From an uncultured Eubacterium sp. (GTDB lineage Bacteria > Bacillota > Clostridia > Oscillospirales > Acutalibacteraceae): 64,000 nucleotides of DNA. The notes beneath the pieces are model-generated. The model made no database searches. It was not told where the DNA came from and saw nothing but the letters and a program-made list of their open reading frames with translations. Positions 51,305 through 59,729 of this stretch are shown here, piece by piece. Position numbers and translations under genes: made by a program. Numbering within the stretch: position 1 is the first letter of the stretch; each line of letters starts with the position of its first letter. The stretch lies in assembly GCA_934512155.1 (NCBI GenBank), contig CAKSWS010000001.1, positions 21,944 to 85,943 of the forward strand, given 5' to 3'.

Positions 51305-51333
51305 TTGAAATGGTTTTTAACTTATTGTAAAAT
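51305..51333 (+). promoter_or_regulatory. Sigma-A promoter of the phosphoribosyltransferase gene
   Basis: TTGAAA (51305-51310), 17-nt spacer, TAAAAT (51328-51333), about 18 nt before the start codon. Confidence 0.6.
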
Positions 51334-51350
51334 TAAAGTAGGTGATATAT

Positions 51351-51992
51351 ATGGAAAATCAAATTATTATTAATTCAGCAAGAAACGAAAGAGTTTTCAT
51401 TCGTGTTAAAAAAGGCCATTTTGTAACGGCGAGCGCACATATTAATTATTATGTGGGTACTTCCGATATAAAGCATAATCACGAAGTTTCTGTTGACACC
51501 GCTATGCTTATGGCAGAATATTACAATACTCGTGGCATAGATGTTGATACTGTTTTGTGCCTTTATGAAACTCAAGCGTTAGGTGCATATTTGGCTCACG
51601 AACTTTCAAGACCATCTATGATGGACCCTAATCCTCATTCTGATATTTATGTTCTCGGTCCTGAATATGACGCAAGCGGTAATATTATTTTCCGTGATAA
51701 TCTTAAAAGAATGATTAGCGGCAAAAATGTGCTTATTCTTATTTCTTGTATTACAAGCGGTTCAACAGTTGAAAAAGCCATTGAAAGCGTTAATTATTAC
51801 GGCGGCACGGTTGTGGGCATAAGCTCTGCTTTCAGTGCTAAGAAGGAAATAGACGGAATTGAGGTTAATACCGTGTTTACAGATGAAGATTTGCCGGATT
51901 ATCAAATTTATGATAAGCACGATTGCCCGCTTTGCAACAGCAACACACCTGTTGATGCACTTGCAAACGGCTACGGCTATTCAACCCTTTAA
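51351..51992 (+). CDS. Orotate phosphoribosyltransferase-like protein
   Basis: A 213-residue type I phosphoribosyltransferase-fold protein. The PRPP-binding region is NVLILISCITSGSTVEKAIE (about residues 123-142), and the C-terminal CPLCNSNTPVDALANGYGYS with its CxxC is shared with Clostridia orotate phosphoribosyltransferase-like proteins. The acidic pair normally found before the PRPP loop is replaced by SC, so enzymatic activity on orotate is not certain; a regulatory or other PRTase is possible. ATG at 51351 follows TAGGTGATAT; the GTG at 51342 overlaps that site. Alone in its operon, followed by a leucine T-box. Confidence 0.75.
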   Translation: MENQIIINSARNERVFIRVKKGHFVTASAHINYYVGTSDIKHNHEVSVDTAMLMAEYYNTRGIDVDTVLCLYETQALGAYLAHELSRPSMMDPNPHSDIYVLGPEYDASGNIIFRDNLKRMISGKNVLILISCITSGSTVEKAIESVNYYGGTVVGISSAFSAKKEIDGIEVNTVFTDEDLPDYQIYDKHDCPLCNSNTPVDALANGYGYSTL

Positions 51993-52001
51993 TTTTTGCT
52001 C

Positions 52002-52029
52002 TTGACAATTATTTTCAAGGTGTTATAAT
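52002..52029 (+). promoter_or_regulatory. Sigma-A promoter of the leuA T-box transcript
   Basis: TTGACA (52002-52007), 16-nt spacer, TATAAT (52024-52029). Confidence 0.82.
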
Positions 52030-52084
52030 AACCTTGCTAAATTAAATAGTACCCAAAAAAAGACTGTGAAGCAGAAAAAGACTG

Positions 52085-52312
52085 TGGTTTTTGATTTCAG
52101 AGAGTCGACGGCAGGTGAAAGTCGGCACAAATATTACGGTGTATAGCTCTCTGCGGAGTTGTTGCCCTGAAGGTTTTTATAGATAGGGGCAAACGTGTAA
52201 CTGCGTTAAAGGTTAAGGCATTGCATGATGCTAAAGGGCAGTTTATCTGCTGAAGTAGGGTGGTACCGTGTAGAATTTCTACGCCCCTATATTTTTGTGG
52301 GGGCGTTTTTTT
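52085..52312 (+). promoter_or_regulatory. T-box leader (probable Leu, CUC specifier) of leuA-leuB
   Basis: The T-box sequence AGGGTGGTACCGTG (52257-52270) is unmistakable and pairs uncharged tRNA CCA ends. Stem I carries CAGAGAG (base), the conserved distal-loop GGTGAAAGTC, and a likely specifier CTC at 52147-52149 in the place expected before ...GCGGAGTTG. The terminator CGCCCC...GGGGCG with T7 (52281-52312) follows. High uncharged tRNA-Leu would favour antitermination and leucine synthesis, matching the genes downstream. Confidence 0.93.
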
Positions 52313-52343
52313 ATGCCTCCGAAAAAGAAAGGAGTTTTTAATT

Positions 52344-54080
52344 ATGTTAAACGGTTGCAAAAAATACATTCCGTTCAAACCAATCAACATTCCAAACAGA
52401 ACATGGCCCGATAAGGTTATCACAAAAGCACCCACATGGTGCAGCGTGGATTTAAGAGACGGTAATCAGGCTCTTGTTGACCCAATGAATTTGCAGGAAA
52501 AATTGGAATTTTTTAAAATGCTTGTAGATATCGGCTTTAAAGAAATTGAAGTTGGTTTTCCTTCTGCAAGTGAAACGGAATATGAAATTTTAAGAACACT
52601 TATTGACGGAAATTATATTCCGGACGATGTTACAATTCAGGTTCTTGTTCAGGCAAGACCTCATCTTATTAAAAAAACGTTTGAGGCTATTGCAGGCGCA
52701 AAAAACGTTATTGTTCATTTTTATAATTCAACTTCAACTCTTCAGCGCAAGGTTGTTTTTAAAACAGATATGCAAGGCGTTATTGACATTGCCGTTGACG
52801 GTGCAAAGCTTATTAAAGAATTAACGGATAAAGAACTTGTTCTGCATCCTGAAATGAATATTAGATATGAATATTCGCCGGAATCATTTACAGGCACGGA
52901 AATTGACAATTCTGTTTTAATTTGCGAAAAAGTTATGGAAGTTATGGGCTCTACTAAAGAGAATCCTATTATTCTTAATCTTCCGTCAACTGTTGAATGT
53001 TCTACCCCAAACGGTTATGCCGACCAAATTGAATATTTTTGCACTCACCTTAAAAACAGAGATGCGGCAATTATTTCTCTTCATCCTCATAATGACAGAG
53101 GTACAGGCGTTGCCTGTGCAGAACTTGGTCTTATGGCAGGTGCTGACAGAATAGAAGGCACGGTTTTCGGAAACGGTGAAAGAACAGGTAATGTAGACGT
53201 TGTTACACTTGCCCTTAATATGTGGACTCAGGGTGTTGACCCACAACTTGATTTCAGCAATATTAATAAGGTTAAAGAAGTTTACGAACGCTGCACAAAA
53301 ATGACCGTTCCCCCACGTCAACCATACGGCGGCGAGCTTGTGTTCACGGCATTTTCAGGTTCACATCAGGATGCTATTAATAAAGGTAAAATTTATATGG
53401 AGGAAAATGGTTCGGATTATTGGGAAGTTCCTTATCTTCCAATCGACCCGGCAGATGTGGGCAGGGAATACGAGCCGATTATTCGCATTAATTCTCAAAG
53501 CGGAAAAGGCGGCACGGCGTTTATACTCGCAAATGATTACGGCATTAAAATGCCAAAATCAATGCAGACAGATTTCAGTGCAGTTGTTCAAAAAGCTTGT
53601 GATGAAAGCGGTAAAGAGCTTCATCCCGGCGAGGTATTCGATTTGTTTCAAAAAGAATACAGAAATGTGTGTGGTCCTTACAGACTTGTTAATTATAAAA
53701 TTGCCGAAGAAAAGAACGAGGAAGATTATTTAACAAGCGTTCATTTTGCAGGCGAAATTAAGTATAAAGACAATGCTCCCGTTAAAATTGAAGGCAACGG
53801 TTCAGGTCCAATCGGTGCGTTTTGCGATGCTATGAATAAAGCAGGTCTTTCAAATTATGAATTTGTGGATTACAGTGAACACGCAATCTCGGTTGGTTCG
53901 GATTCAAAGGCTATCAGTTATATTCACATTAAAAATCCACAGGGCAAGGATGTTTATGGCATCGGTGTTTCACATAATATCGGCTACGCTTCAATGAAGG
54001 GTATTATTTGTGCTATTAACAGAGACCAGCCTGATACTGTTCGTGATGATACTATGCCCGGCATATTTGATGTTTGTTGA
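52344..54080 (+). CDS. leuA: 2-isopropylmalate synthase (type II LeuA)
   Basis: A 578-residue LeuA of the longer type II group (as in yeast and Actinobacteria). It condenses acetyl-CoA with 2-oxoisovalerate in the first step of leucine synthesis. CSVDLRDGNQALVDP (about residues 35-49) and the metal-binding HPHNDRGTG (about 258-266) with GTVFGNGERTGNVD form the HMGL-like barrel. The C-terminal ~130 residues (VHFAGEIKY ... SVGSDSKAIS) form the leucine-binding regulatory domain. ATG at 52344 follows GAAAGGAG; the longer frame from 52260 reads through the T-box terminator. Controlled by the T-box and probably by leucine feedback. Confidence 0.96.
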   Translation: MLNGCKKYIPFKPINIPNRTWPDKVITKAPTWCSVDLRDGNQALVDPMNLQEKLEFFKMLVDIGFKEIEVGFPSASETEYEILRTLIDGNYIPDDVTIQVLVQARPHLIKKTFEAIAGAKNVIVHFYNSTSTLQRKVVFKTDMQGVIDIAVDGAKLIKELTDKELVLHPEMNIRYEYSPESFTGTEIDNSVLICEKVMEVMGSTKENPIILNLPSTVECSTPNGYADQIEYFCTHLKNRDAAIISLHPHNDRGTGVACAELGLMAGADRIEGTVFGNGERTGNVDVVTLALNMWTQGVDPQLDFSNINKVKEVYERCTKMTVPPRQPYGGELVFTAFSGSHQDAINKGKIYMEENGSDYWEVPYLPIDPADVGREYEPIIRINSQSGKGGTAFILANDYGIKMPKSMQTDFSAVVQKACDESGKELHPGEVFDLFQKEYRNVCGPYRLVNYKIAEEKNEEDYLTSVHFAGEIKYKDNAPVKIEGNGSGPIGAFCDAMNKAGLSNYEFVDYSEHAISVGSDSKAISYIHIKNPQGKDVYGIGVSHNIGYASMKGIICAINRDQPDTVRDDTMPGIFDVC

Positions 54081-54133
54081 TTTAAAATAAAACTTAACGG
54101 CAGGAATGTAATTCTTTGCAGAAAGGTAAAAGT

Positions 54134-55204
54134 ATGAAAAAATATAAAATTACTGTTTTAAAGGGCGACGGTATCGGTCCGGAAATAGTAGATGAATGTA
54201 TAAAGGTTCTTGATAAAGCAGGCGAAAAATTTGGTTTTGCTTTTGATTATAATTACCGCCTTTTAGGCGGTTGCGCCATTGATGCGGCAGGTGTTCCTTA
54301 TCCAAAGGAAACAGCAGATGCCTGCAAAGCGTCCGACGCTGTGCTTTTGGGTGCAGTTGGCGGCCCTAAGTGGGACAGCCAGCCGGGCAATAATCGCCCT
54401 GAAAAAGGACTTCTTGCTATTCGTGAGGATTTGGGCCTTTTTGCAAATCTTCGCCCTGCAAAAATATTTGCGCCTCTTAAATCTGCTTCTCCGATTAAAG
54501 AAGAAATAATCGGCGACGGACTTGATATTCTTATTGTTCGTGAACTTACAGGCGGAATTTATTTCGGCGACAGGGGAACGTATGAGGAAAACGGCGTTGT
54601 GGGAGCATATGACACAGAGCGTTATACATATCCCGAAATTAAAAGAATTGTAAAAGCAGGTTTTGAGTATGCCATGAAGCGTAACAAAAAGCTTACTTGT
54701 GTTGACAAGGCAAATGTGCTTGATTCCTCCCGCCTTTGGAGAAAGGTTATGGAAGAAACGGCAAAAGATTATCCTGAAGTTGAAGTTTCTTATATGTATG
54801 TTGATAACTGCGCTATGCAGCTTGTACGTAATCCAAATCAGTTTGACACAATCGTAACTTCAAATATTTTCGGCGATATTCTTTCAGATGAGGCTTCTAT
54901 GGTCAGCGGCTCAATCGGCATGCTTGCTTCCGCTTCATTGGCAGAGGGTACGTTTGGTCTTTATGAACCTATTCATGGCTCTGCACCGGATATTGCCGGT
55001 CAGCAAAAGGCAAATCCCCTTGCAACTATTCTTTCGGGTGCAATGATGCTTCGCTATACTTTCGGCGAATCGGCTGCGGCAGATGCTATTGAAAATGCCG
55101 TTGATAAAGCGTTAACACAGGCAAGAACGCCTGATATTTATGAAGAAGGTTTTGAAAAGGTTACCACTTCACAAATGGGCAACCTTGTTGCTTCACTTTT
55201 ATAA
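54134..55204 (+). CDS. leuB: 3-isopropylmalate dehydrogenase
   Basis: A 356-residue NAD-dependent beta-decarboxylating dehydrogenase, third step of leucine synthesis. [14 protein letters not shown] (N-terminus), the substrate-binding RxxxxxxxR region in [38 protein letters not shown], and the NAD-binding [17 protein letters not shown] identify LeuB. ATG at 54134 follows GAAAGG. It lies 53 nt after leuA in the same operon. leuC and leuD are not in this window, so they must be elsewhere. A terminator follows. Confidence 0.96.
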   Translation: MKKYKITVLKGDGIGPEIVDECIKVLDKAGEKFGFAFDYNYRLLGGCAIDAAGVPYPKETADACKASDAVLLGAVGGPKWDSQPGNNRPEKGLLAIREDLGLFANLRPAKIFAPLKSASPIKEEIIGDGLDILIVRELTGGIYFGDRGTYEENGVVGAYDTERYTYPEIKRIVKAGFEYAMKRNKKLTCVDKANVLDSSRLWRKVMEETAKDYPEVEVSYMYVDNCAMQLVRNPNQFDTIVTSNIFGDILSDEASMVSGSIGMLASASLAEGTFGLYEPIHGSAPDIAGQQKANPLATILSGAMMLRYTFGESAAADAIENAVDKALTQARTPDIYEEGFEKVTTSQMGNLVASLL

Positions 55205-55211
55205 TTGTTTT

Positions 55212-55240
55212 GCCTCTCTGAATTTTAGGGAGGCTTTTTT
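55212..55240 (+). terminator. Terminator of the leucine operon
   Basis: GCCTCTCT...AGGGAGGC (8 bp with one G-T) followed by T6. Confidence 0.82.
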
Positions 55241-55526
55241 GTTATTTGTTCCTATTTACAGGGAAAAATTATTTTTATAACTGTTTTACCTCTCTTGTAA
55301 AAGGGGGCTTCACATTTTATATGCTACTTAGAGATTTTCATAATCCAATTACATTTATTAATAAATATTTTTTGTCTTGTAAGAATTATTTTATTGTGAA
55401 CGCAAAAAACAAATTCTTGACAAGTGCAGGGTTGTTTGATATAATACATAAGCTGTCCGTTTTGGACGGCAATCCTTGCTCGAAACAAAGATTTCGGGCC
55501 AAAAGTCCAAAAGGAGGTGCACAAGA
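55241..55526 (+). other. Leader region of rpsF with no gene of its own
   Basis: The 322-bp gap after leuB holds the leucine-operon terminator, a degenerate copy (55288-55309) of the CTCCCTTGT-AAAGGG palindrome, the rpsF promoter and a ~75-nt leader. In the leader CTGTCCGTTTTGGACGG forms a short hairpin (55452-55468). Ribosomal operons are often autoregulated here (S6:S18 binding), but I cannot confirm the known fold. Confidence 0.4.
55417..55445 (+). promoter_or_regulatory. Consensus sigma-A promoter of rpsF-ssb-rpsR
   Basis: TTGACA (55417-55422), 17-nt spacer, TATAAT (55440-55445). Confidence 0.88.
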
Positions 55527-55817
55527 ATGGCATTAAATAAGTACGAAATCGTATTAGTTTTCTCAGTTGCTAAAGGTGAGGAAGCAGTTGAAGCTTTAAA
55601 GGCAAAGTTCACAGATATGATTAAGGCAAACGGCACTCTTGGCGAAGTTGAAGAATGGGGCAAGCGCAGATTAGCTTATCCTATCAACTACGAAACAGAG
55701 GGTTACTATGTTGTTGCTCAGTTTGAATCTGAAGATTCTTTCCCTGCAGAGCTTGACCGTGTAATTAACATTACAGACGGTGTTCTTCGTTCATTAATCG
55801 TTGCTAAAGGCGAATAA
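55527..55817 (+). CDS. rpsF: 30S ribosomal protein S6
   Basis: A 96-residue S6, binding S18 on the 30S platform. NKYEIVLVF at the start, EEWGKRRLAYPINYETEGYYVV in the middle and GVLRSLIVAK near the end are typical. ATG at 55527 follows a strong AAGGAGGTG; the longer open frame upstream has no such site. First of the conserved rpsF-ssb-rpsR operon, 13 nt before ssb. Confidence 0.97.
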   Translation: MALNKYEIVLVFSVAKGEEAVEALKAKFTDMIKANGTLGEVEEWGKRRLAYPINYETEGYYVVAQFESEDSFPAELDRVINITDGVLRSLIVAKGE

Positions 55818-55830
55818 GGAGGAAGTTTAA

Positions 55831-56268
55831 ATGATTAATTCTGTTATTATTATGGGCAGATTAACATTCGACCCCGAGCTTAGAACAACACCAAACGGTG
55901 TTTCTGTTGTTCGTTTTCAGGTAGCTTGCGATAGAGGCTATCAAAAGCAAGGCGAAGAAAGAAAAGCCGATTTTATTGATGTTACGGCATGGCGTCAAAC
56001 TGCTGAGTTCGTATCTCGTTATTTCCAAAAAGGTTCAATGATTGCTATTGAAGGTTCAATTCAAACCGACAGTTATACCGATAAAGACGGAAATAAGAGA
56101 AAATCAGTTCAAGTTGTTGCCAACAGAGCTTCTTTCTGCGGTTCAAAGGCAGAAAGCAACACAAACACAAATCCTGCTTACAGTCAGCCGGCTCCAAGCT
56201 ATGCTTCTGCTGATAACAGTGATTTTGAAGAAATTGTTGACGATGACGATGAATTACCATTTTTTTAA
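55831..56268 (+). CDS. ssb: Single-stranded DNA-binding protein
   Basis: A 145-residue SSB. The OB fold covers residues 1-105 (MINSVIIMGRLTFDPELR, VVRFQVACDRGY, FIDVTAWRQTAEFV), followed by a Ser/Pro/Ala-rich linker and the acidic tip DDDDELPFF that binds partner proteins. Standard position between rpsF and rpsR; AAGGAGG precedes ATG. Confidence 0.97.
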   Translation: MINSVIIMGRLTFDPELRTTPNGVSVVRFQVACDRGYQKQGEERKADFIDVTAWRQTAEFVSRYFQKGSMIAIEGSIQTDSYTDKDGNKRKSVQVVANRASFCGSKAESNTNTNPAYSQPAPSYASADNSDFEEIVDDDDELPFF

Positions 56269-56283
56269 AGGAGGAAACTAAAC

Positions 56284-56520
56284 ATGGCATATGTTAAAGG
56301 TGGCCCAAGAAAGAGCCGTAGAAAAGTTTGCCAATTTTGTGTTGACAAATGCGAATGCATTGATTATAAAGATGTAGCAAAGCTTAACAGATACACTTCA
56401 GAAAGAGCAAAAATTCTTCCTCGTCGTGTAACCGGCACATGCGCAAAGCACCAAAGAGAGCTTACAACAGCTATCAAGCGTGCTCGCCAAATTGCACTTC
56501 TTCCATACAGTGCAGACTAA
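56284..56520 (+). CDS. rpsR: 30S ribosomal protein S18
   Basis: A 78-residue S18. [21 protein letters not shown] keeps three to four Cys, the zinc-binding (C+) form, and [19 protein letters not shown] and [25 protein letters not shown] are the core S18 segments. Last gene of the operon, followed by a terminator. Its N-terminal Ala would be the RimI substrate. Confidence 0.97.
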   Translation: MAYVKGGPRKSRRKVCQFCVDKCECIDYKDVAKLNRYTSERAKILPRRVTGTCAKHQRELTTAIKRARQIALLPYSAD

Positions 56521-56533
56521 TTTTCAGCATTTC

Positions 56534-56566
56534 AGAACCTTGTTGTTTTCAGCAAGGTTCTTTTTT
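56534..56566 (+). terminator. Terminator of the rpsF operon
   Basis: AGAACCTTG...CAAGGTTCT followed by T6. Confidence 0.88.
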
Positions 56567-56575
56567 ATTTTTGCT

Positions 56576-56603
56576 TTGCATAATCGGCTTTTTGTGCTAT
56601 ACT
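56576..56603 (+). promoter_or_regulatory. Possible sigma-A promoter of dusB-nagA-trmL
   Basis: TTGCAT (56576-56581), 16-nt spacer, TATACT (56598-56603), just before the dusB ribosome site GAGG. Confidence 0.55.
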
Positions 56604-56621
56604 ACCCAAAGAGGTTACAAT

Positions 56622-57587
56622 ATGAATATAAAAAATGTTGAATTTAAAAATATTGCGTTTTTAGCTCCGATGGCAGGTATTGCCGATGCGGCATTTCGTG
56701 AGTTGTGCGTAAATTACGGTGCAGGTTACACCGTTACGGAAATGGTAAGTGCAAAGGGGCTTACAATGGGCGATAAAAAAAGTGCCTTGCTTTTAACTCT
56801 TGGTAAGGATGAAAAAATTGCCGGTGCACAAATTTTTGGGGACGACCCGGAAATAATGGCAAGGGCGGCAATGATGTGCCTTGATTTTCACCCTGATATA
56901 ATCGATATTAATATGGGTTGCCCTGCACCTAAAATTGCCGGCAATGGCAGTGGGGCATCGCTTATGAAAAATCCTGTTCTTGCAGGTGAAATAGTTAGGG
57001 CAGTATCTTCAGCCGTTAATATTCCCATTACAGCGAAAATCCGTAAAGGGTGGGACAGTGAAAGCGTTAACGCTGTTGAAATGGCACAAATTCTTGAAAA
57101 AAACGGTGCGGCGGCAATAACCGTTCATGGCAGAACACGGCAGGAAATGTACAGCGGTAAAGTGGATTTGGATATTATTCGCCGTGTTAAGCAGGCTGTT
57201 TCAATTCCCGTTATCGCAAACGGAGATGTGCGTGATGCTCAAAGTGCCGCTGTTACATTGGAAAAAACAAATTGTGATGCTTTAATGATTGGCAGGGGAG
57301 CGTTGGGAAATCCTTGGGTTTTTCAACAAATCAACGCATATTTAAACGAGTGCAGAGTTATTCCACAGCCCTCTGTTGCGGAAAAGATGACGGTAATGCT
57401 AAAGCATATTCAAAAAATTATTGAGTATAAGGGTGAATATACAGCTATGCGTGAGGCAAGGCATCATGCGGCTTATTATACAAAGGGTTTGCGTGGCGGT
57501 GCGGCTTTAAGAGCAGAAATGGGAAAACTTGAAACCTTTGAACAGTTGCAGGAAATTACGTACAGAATTGTAAAGGAAAATATGTAA
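56622..57587 (+). CDS. dusB: tRNA-dihydrouridine synthase
   Basis: A 321-residue flavoenzyme reducing uridines of tRNA to dihydrouridine. FLAPMAGIADAAFRELC at the start, DINMGCPAPKIAGNGSGASLM (FMN and catalytic Cys), ITVHGRTRQEMYSG and VIANGDVRDAQSA are the Dus landmarks; the overall form fits DusB. ATG at 56622 follows GAGGTTAC; the longer frame runs back into rpsR. Its stop overlaps the nagA ATG (TAATG). Confidence 0.94.
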   Translation: MNIKNVEFKNIAFLAPMAGIADAAFRELCVNYGAGYTVTEMVSAKGLTMGDKKSALLLTLGKDEKIAGAQIFGDDPEIMARAAMMCLDFHPDIIDINMGCPAPKIAGNGSGASLMKNPVLAGEIVRAVSSAVNIPITAKIRKGWDSESVNAVEMAQILEKNGAAAITVHGRTRQEMYSGKVDLDIIRRVKQAVSIPVIANGDVRDAQSAAVTLEKTNCDALMIGRGALGNPWVFQQINAYLNECRVIPQPSVAEKMTVMLKHIQKIIEYKGEYTAMREARHHAAYYTKGLRGGAALRAEMGKLETFEQLQEITYRIVKENM

Positions 57588-58711
57588 TGGTTTTAAAAAA
57601 TGTGTGCTTTTATAATGAAGTTTTTGAAAAAGAAGTTGGGGATATAAGAATTGAAAACGGCAAATTTACCGAAATCGGAATTATTAATGACCCGGGTGAG
57701 GATAAATCGGGTTTAATTGCTTTGCCGGGTTTTGTTGATGTTCATATTCACGGTTGCGGTGGAGCAGACGCTTGTGATTGCAGCGAAAACGCTTTGCATA
57801 CAATGGCAAACACATTGGCAAAACAGGGCGTTACTTCATTTTGCCCCACAACTATGACATTGCCTGTAGAAAAACTTGAAAAAATTGCCGCTGCTGTTGC
57901 CGATTTTAAGCAAAAACAAACAAAAGGCTCAAAAATTGCAGGAATAAATTTTGAAGGTCCGTTTATTGCTATGGCAAAAAAGGGTGCTCAAAACGGTGAT
58001 TATGTTGTGCCGGGTACTAAAAAAGATTTTGATGCACTTTATAATGCTTCAAAAGGATTAATGAAATTAATTACAGTTGCTCCCGAAGCGTTTGACAGTG
58101 ATGAATTTATAAAATATGCTTCTCAAAAATGCAATATTTCCGTGGGTCATTCATGTGCAAACGGTGCAGAGTGCCAAAAAGCGGTGGATTTAGGTGTTAA
58201 TCATGCAACTCATTTGTATAATGCCATGACGGCTATGACCCATCGTGAACCGGGTATTGTTGGCACGTGTCTTGACAATAATTCCGTTATGTGCGAAATT
58301 ATTTGCGACGGCGCTCATGTTTGCCCAGCCGTTTTAAGAAACACCTTTAAAATTTTAGGTGAAGACAGAGCCGTTGTTATAAGCGATTCCATGCGTGGCG
58401 CAGGTTTGGGTGCAGGTGAATTTGAACTTGGCGGTCAGCAAGTTTTTGTTGATGAAAACGGCAGGTATGCCCGTCTTGCAGACGGCACTATTGCCGCTTC
58501 AATATCAAATGTTTTTAACGAATTTAAAAATTTGTTGGAATTCGGAATAGATTTTAAAACCGCTCTTAAATCTTGCACAATTAATCCGGCGAAATCAATA
58601 AATGCTGAAAATGAAATAGGCTCTGTTGCCTTGGGAAAACAAGCAGATTTGGTTTTTGTTGACAGCCAACTAAACATAAAGGAAGTAATTATAAATGGAA
58701 TATACGCTTAA
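57587..58711 (+). CDS. nagA: N-acetylglucosamine-6-phosphate deacetylase
   Basis: A 374-residue amidohydrolase producing glucosamine-6-phosphate and acetate in amino-sugar recycling. Metal-site and substrate motifs: PGFVDVHIHGCGGADACD, INFEGPFIA, ISVGHSCANGAE, HLYNAMTAMTHREPGIVG, and the catalytic Asp in VVISDSMRGAGLG. Length is standard. It is coupled to dusB (TAATG) and overlaps trmL by 17 nt. nagB is not in the window. Confidence 0.95.
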   Translation: MVLKNVCFYNEVFEKEVGDIRIENGKFTEIGIINDPGEDKSGLIALPGFVDVHIHGCGGADACDCSENALHTMANTLAKQGVTSFCPTTMTLPVEKLEKIAAAVADFKQKQTKGSKIAGINFEGPFIAMAKKGAQNGDYVVPGTKKDFDALYNASKGLMKLITVAPEAFDSDEFIKYASQKCNISVGHSCANGAECQKAVDLGVNHATHLYNAMTAMTHREPGIVGTCLDNNSVMCEIICDGAHVCPAVLRNTFKILGEDRAVVISDSMRGAGLGAGEFELGGQQVFVDENGRYARLADGTIAASISNVFNEFKNLLEFGIDFKTALKSCTINPAKSINAENEIGSVALGKQADLVFVDSQLNIKEVIINGIYA

Positions 58712-59195
58712 TATAGCCCTTATAGAGCCTGAAATACCGCAAAACACAGGCAATATTGCACGAACTTGTGCTGCAACAGGTGCAAGATTGCATCTTGTGC
58801 GTCCAATGGGGTTTGAAATTACGGATAAACAGGTGCGCCGTGCAGGGCTTGATTATTGGGATAAACTTGATATAACTTATTATGATGATATAAATGATTT
58901 TTTTGAGAAAAATAAAGGTGCTGAATTTTTTTATTTTACCACAAAGGCAGAGCAGGCTCACAGCGATGTAAATTACCCTAACAACTGCTTTCTTGTTTTC
59001 GGCAAGGAAACAAAAGGATTGCCGGAAGAACTTTTAAAAGAAAATCACGACAGGTGTGTGCGTTTACCGATGCGTGGAATTATACGCAGTTTAAATCTTT
59101 CAAATTCCGTTTGCGCAGGTGCTTATGAGGTGTTGCGCCAGTGGGATTACCCGGAATTATCAAGTAAAGGTCAGCTTCACAATTTAAAATGGTAA
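58695..59195 (+). CDS. trmL: tRNA (cytidine(34)-2'-O)-methyltransferase
   Basis: A 166-residue SPOUT methyltransferase of the TrmL/YibK type, methylating the wobble ribose of certain Leu tRNAs. ALIEPEIPQNTGNIARTCA is the N-terminal signature, LVFGKETKGLPEELL and IRSLNLSNSVCAGAYEVLRQW build the knotted SAM site. Full length. It overlaps nagA by 17 nt, so it is coupled; a terminator follows. Confidence 0.95.
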   Translation: MEYTLNIALIEPEIPQNTGNIARTCAATGARLHLVRPMGFEITDKQVRRAGLDYWDKLDITYYDDINDFFEKNKGAEFFYFTTKAEQAHSDVNYPNNCFLVFGKETKGLPEELLKENHDRCVRLPMRGIIRSLNLSNSVCAGAYEVLRQWDYPELSSKGQLHNLKW

Positions 59196-59206
59196 TTGTA
59201 AAATTA

Positions 59207-59238
59207 AAAGCAGTAAGGTTTTAGCCTTACTGCTTTTT
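59207..59238. terminator. Bidirectional terminator between trmL and ybaK
   Basis: AAAAGCAGTAAGG...CCTTACTGCTTTTT serves the convergent trmL and ybaK genes. Confidence 0.85.
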
Positions 59239-59249
59239 ATGATTTCTTA

Positions 59250-59729
59250 TTATTTTGCTATATCTGCTGTTTTTGCTTTTGTAAATTTTTCAAAATCATT
59301 AAATTTTAAGCAAACTTGATAGCCTATCTTGCCGGCGGAAAAATAAATTTCATCAAAGTTTTTACTGCTCTCGTCAATAAAAATAGGAAATTGTTTTTTC
59401 ATTCCTATGGGCGAACAACCGCCGTGAACGTATCCTGTCAGTCCCAAAAGCTCCTTTTGCGGAATCATTTCAACACTTTTTTCACTTGCGGCTTTAGCGG
59501 CTTTTTTTAAATCCAATTCTTTTTCAACAGGCAGCATAAAAACATAATGCTGTTTTGATTTACCTACAGTTACAAGAGTTTTAAAAACCTTTTTCGGTTC
59601 TTCGCCTAAAATTTTTGCGATTTCGGCACCTGTTAATGTGCTGTTTTGCTCATATTTTTTAAATGTGTAATTTATTTTTGCAGCGTCAAGTACACGCATA
59701 ACATTTGTTTTATCGTCTTTTTTGCCCAT
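59250..59729 (-). CDS. ybaK: Cys-tRNA(Pro) deacylase, YbaK family
   Basis: A 159-residue YbaK/EbsC-type editing protein that hydrolyses Cys mischarged on tRNA-Pro. NSTLTGAEIAKILGEEPKKVFKTLV, the Lys in KTLV, GYVHGGCSPIGMKKQFPIFID and the closing AGKIGYQVCL are family landmarks. Length is standard. ATG at 59729 overlaps the patatin stop by one base, so the two genes are co-transcribed. It converges with trmL. Confidence 0.93.
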   Translation of the reverse strand: MGKKDDKTNVMRVLDAAKINYTFKKYEQNSTLTGAEIAKILGEEPKKVFKTLVTVGKSKQHYVFMLPVEKELDLKKAAKAASEKSVEMIPQKELLGLTGYVHGGCSPIGMKKQFPIFIDESSKNFDEIYFSAGKIGYQVCLKFNDFEKFTKAKTADIAK

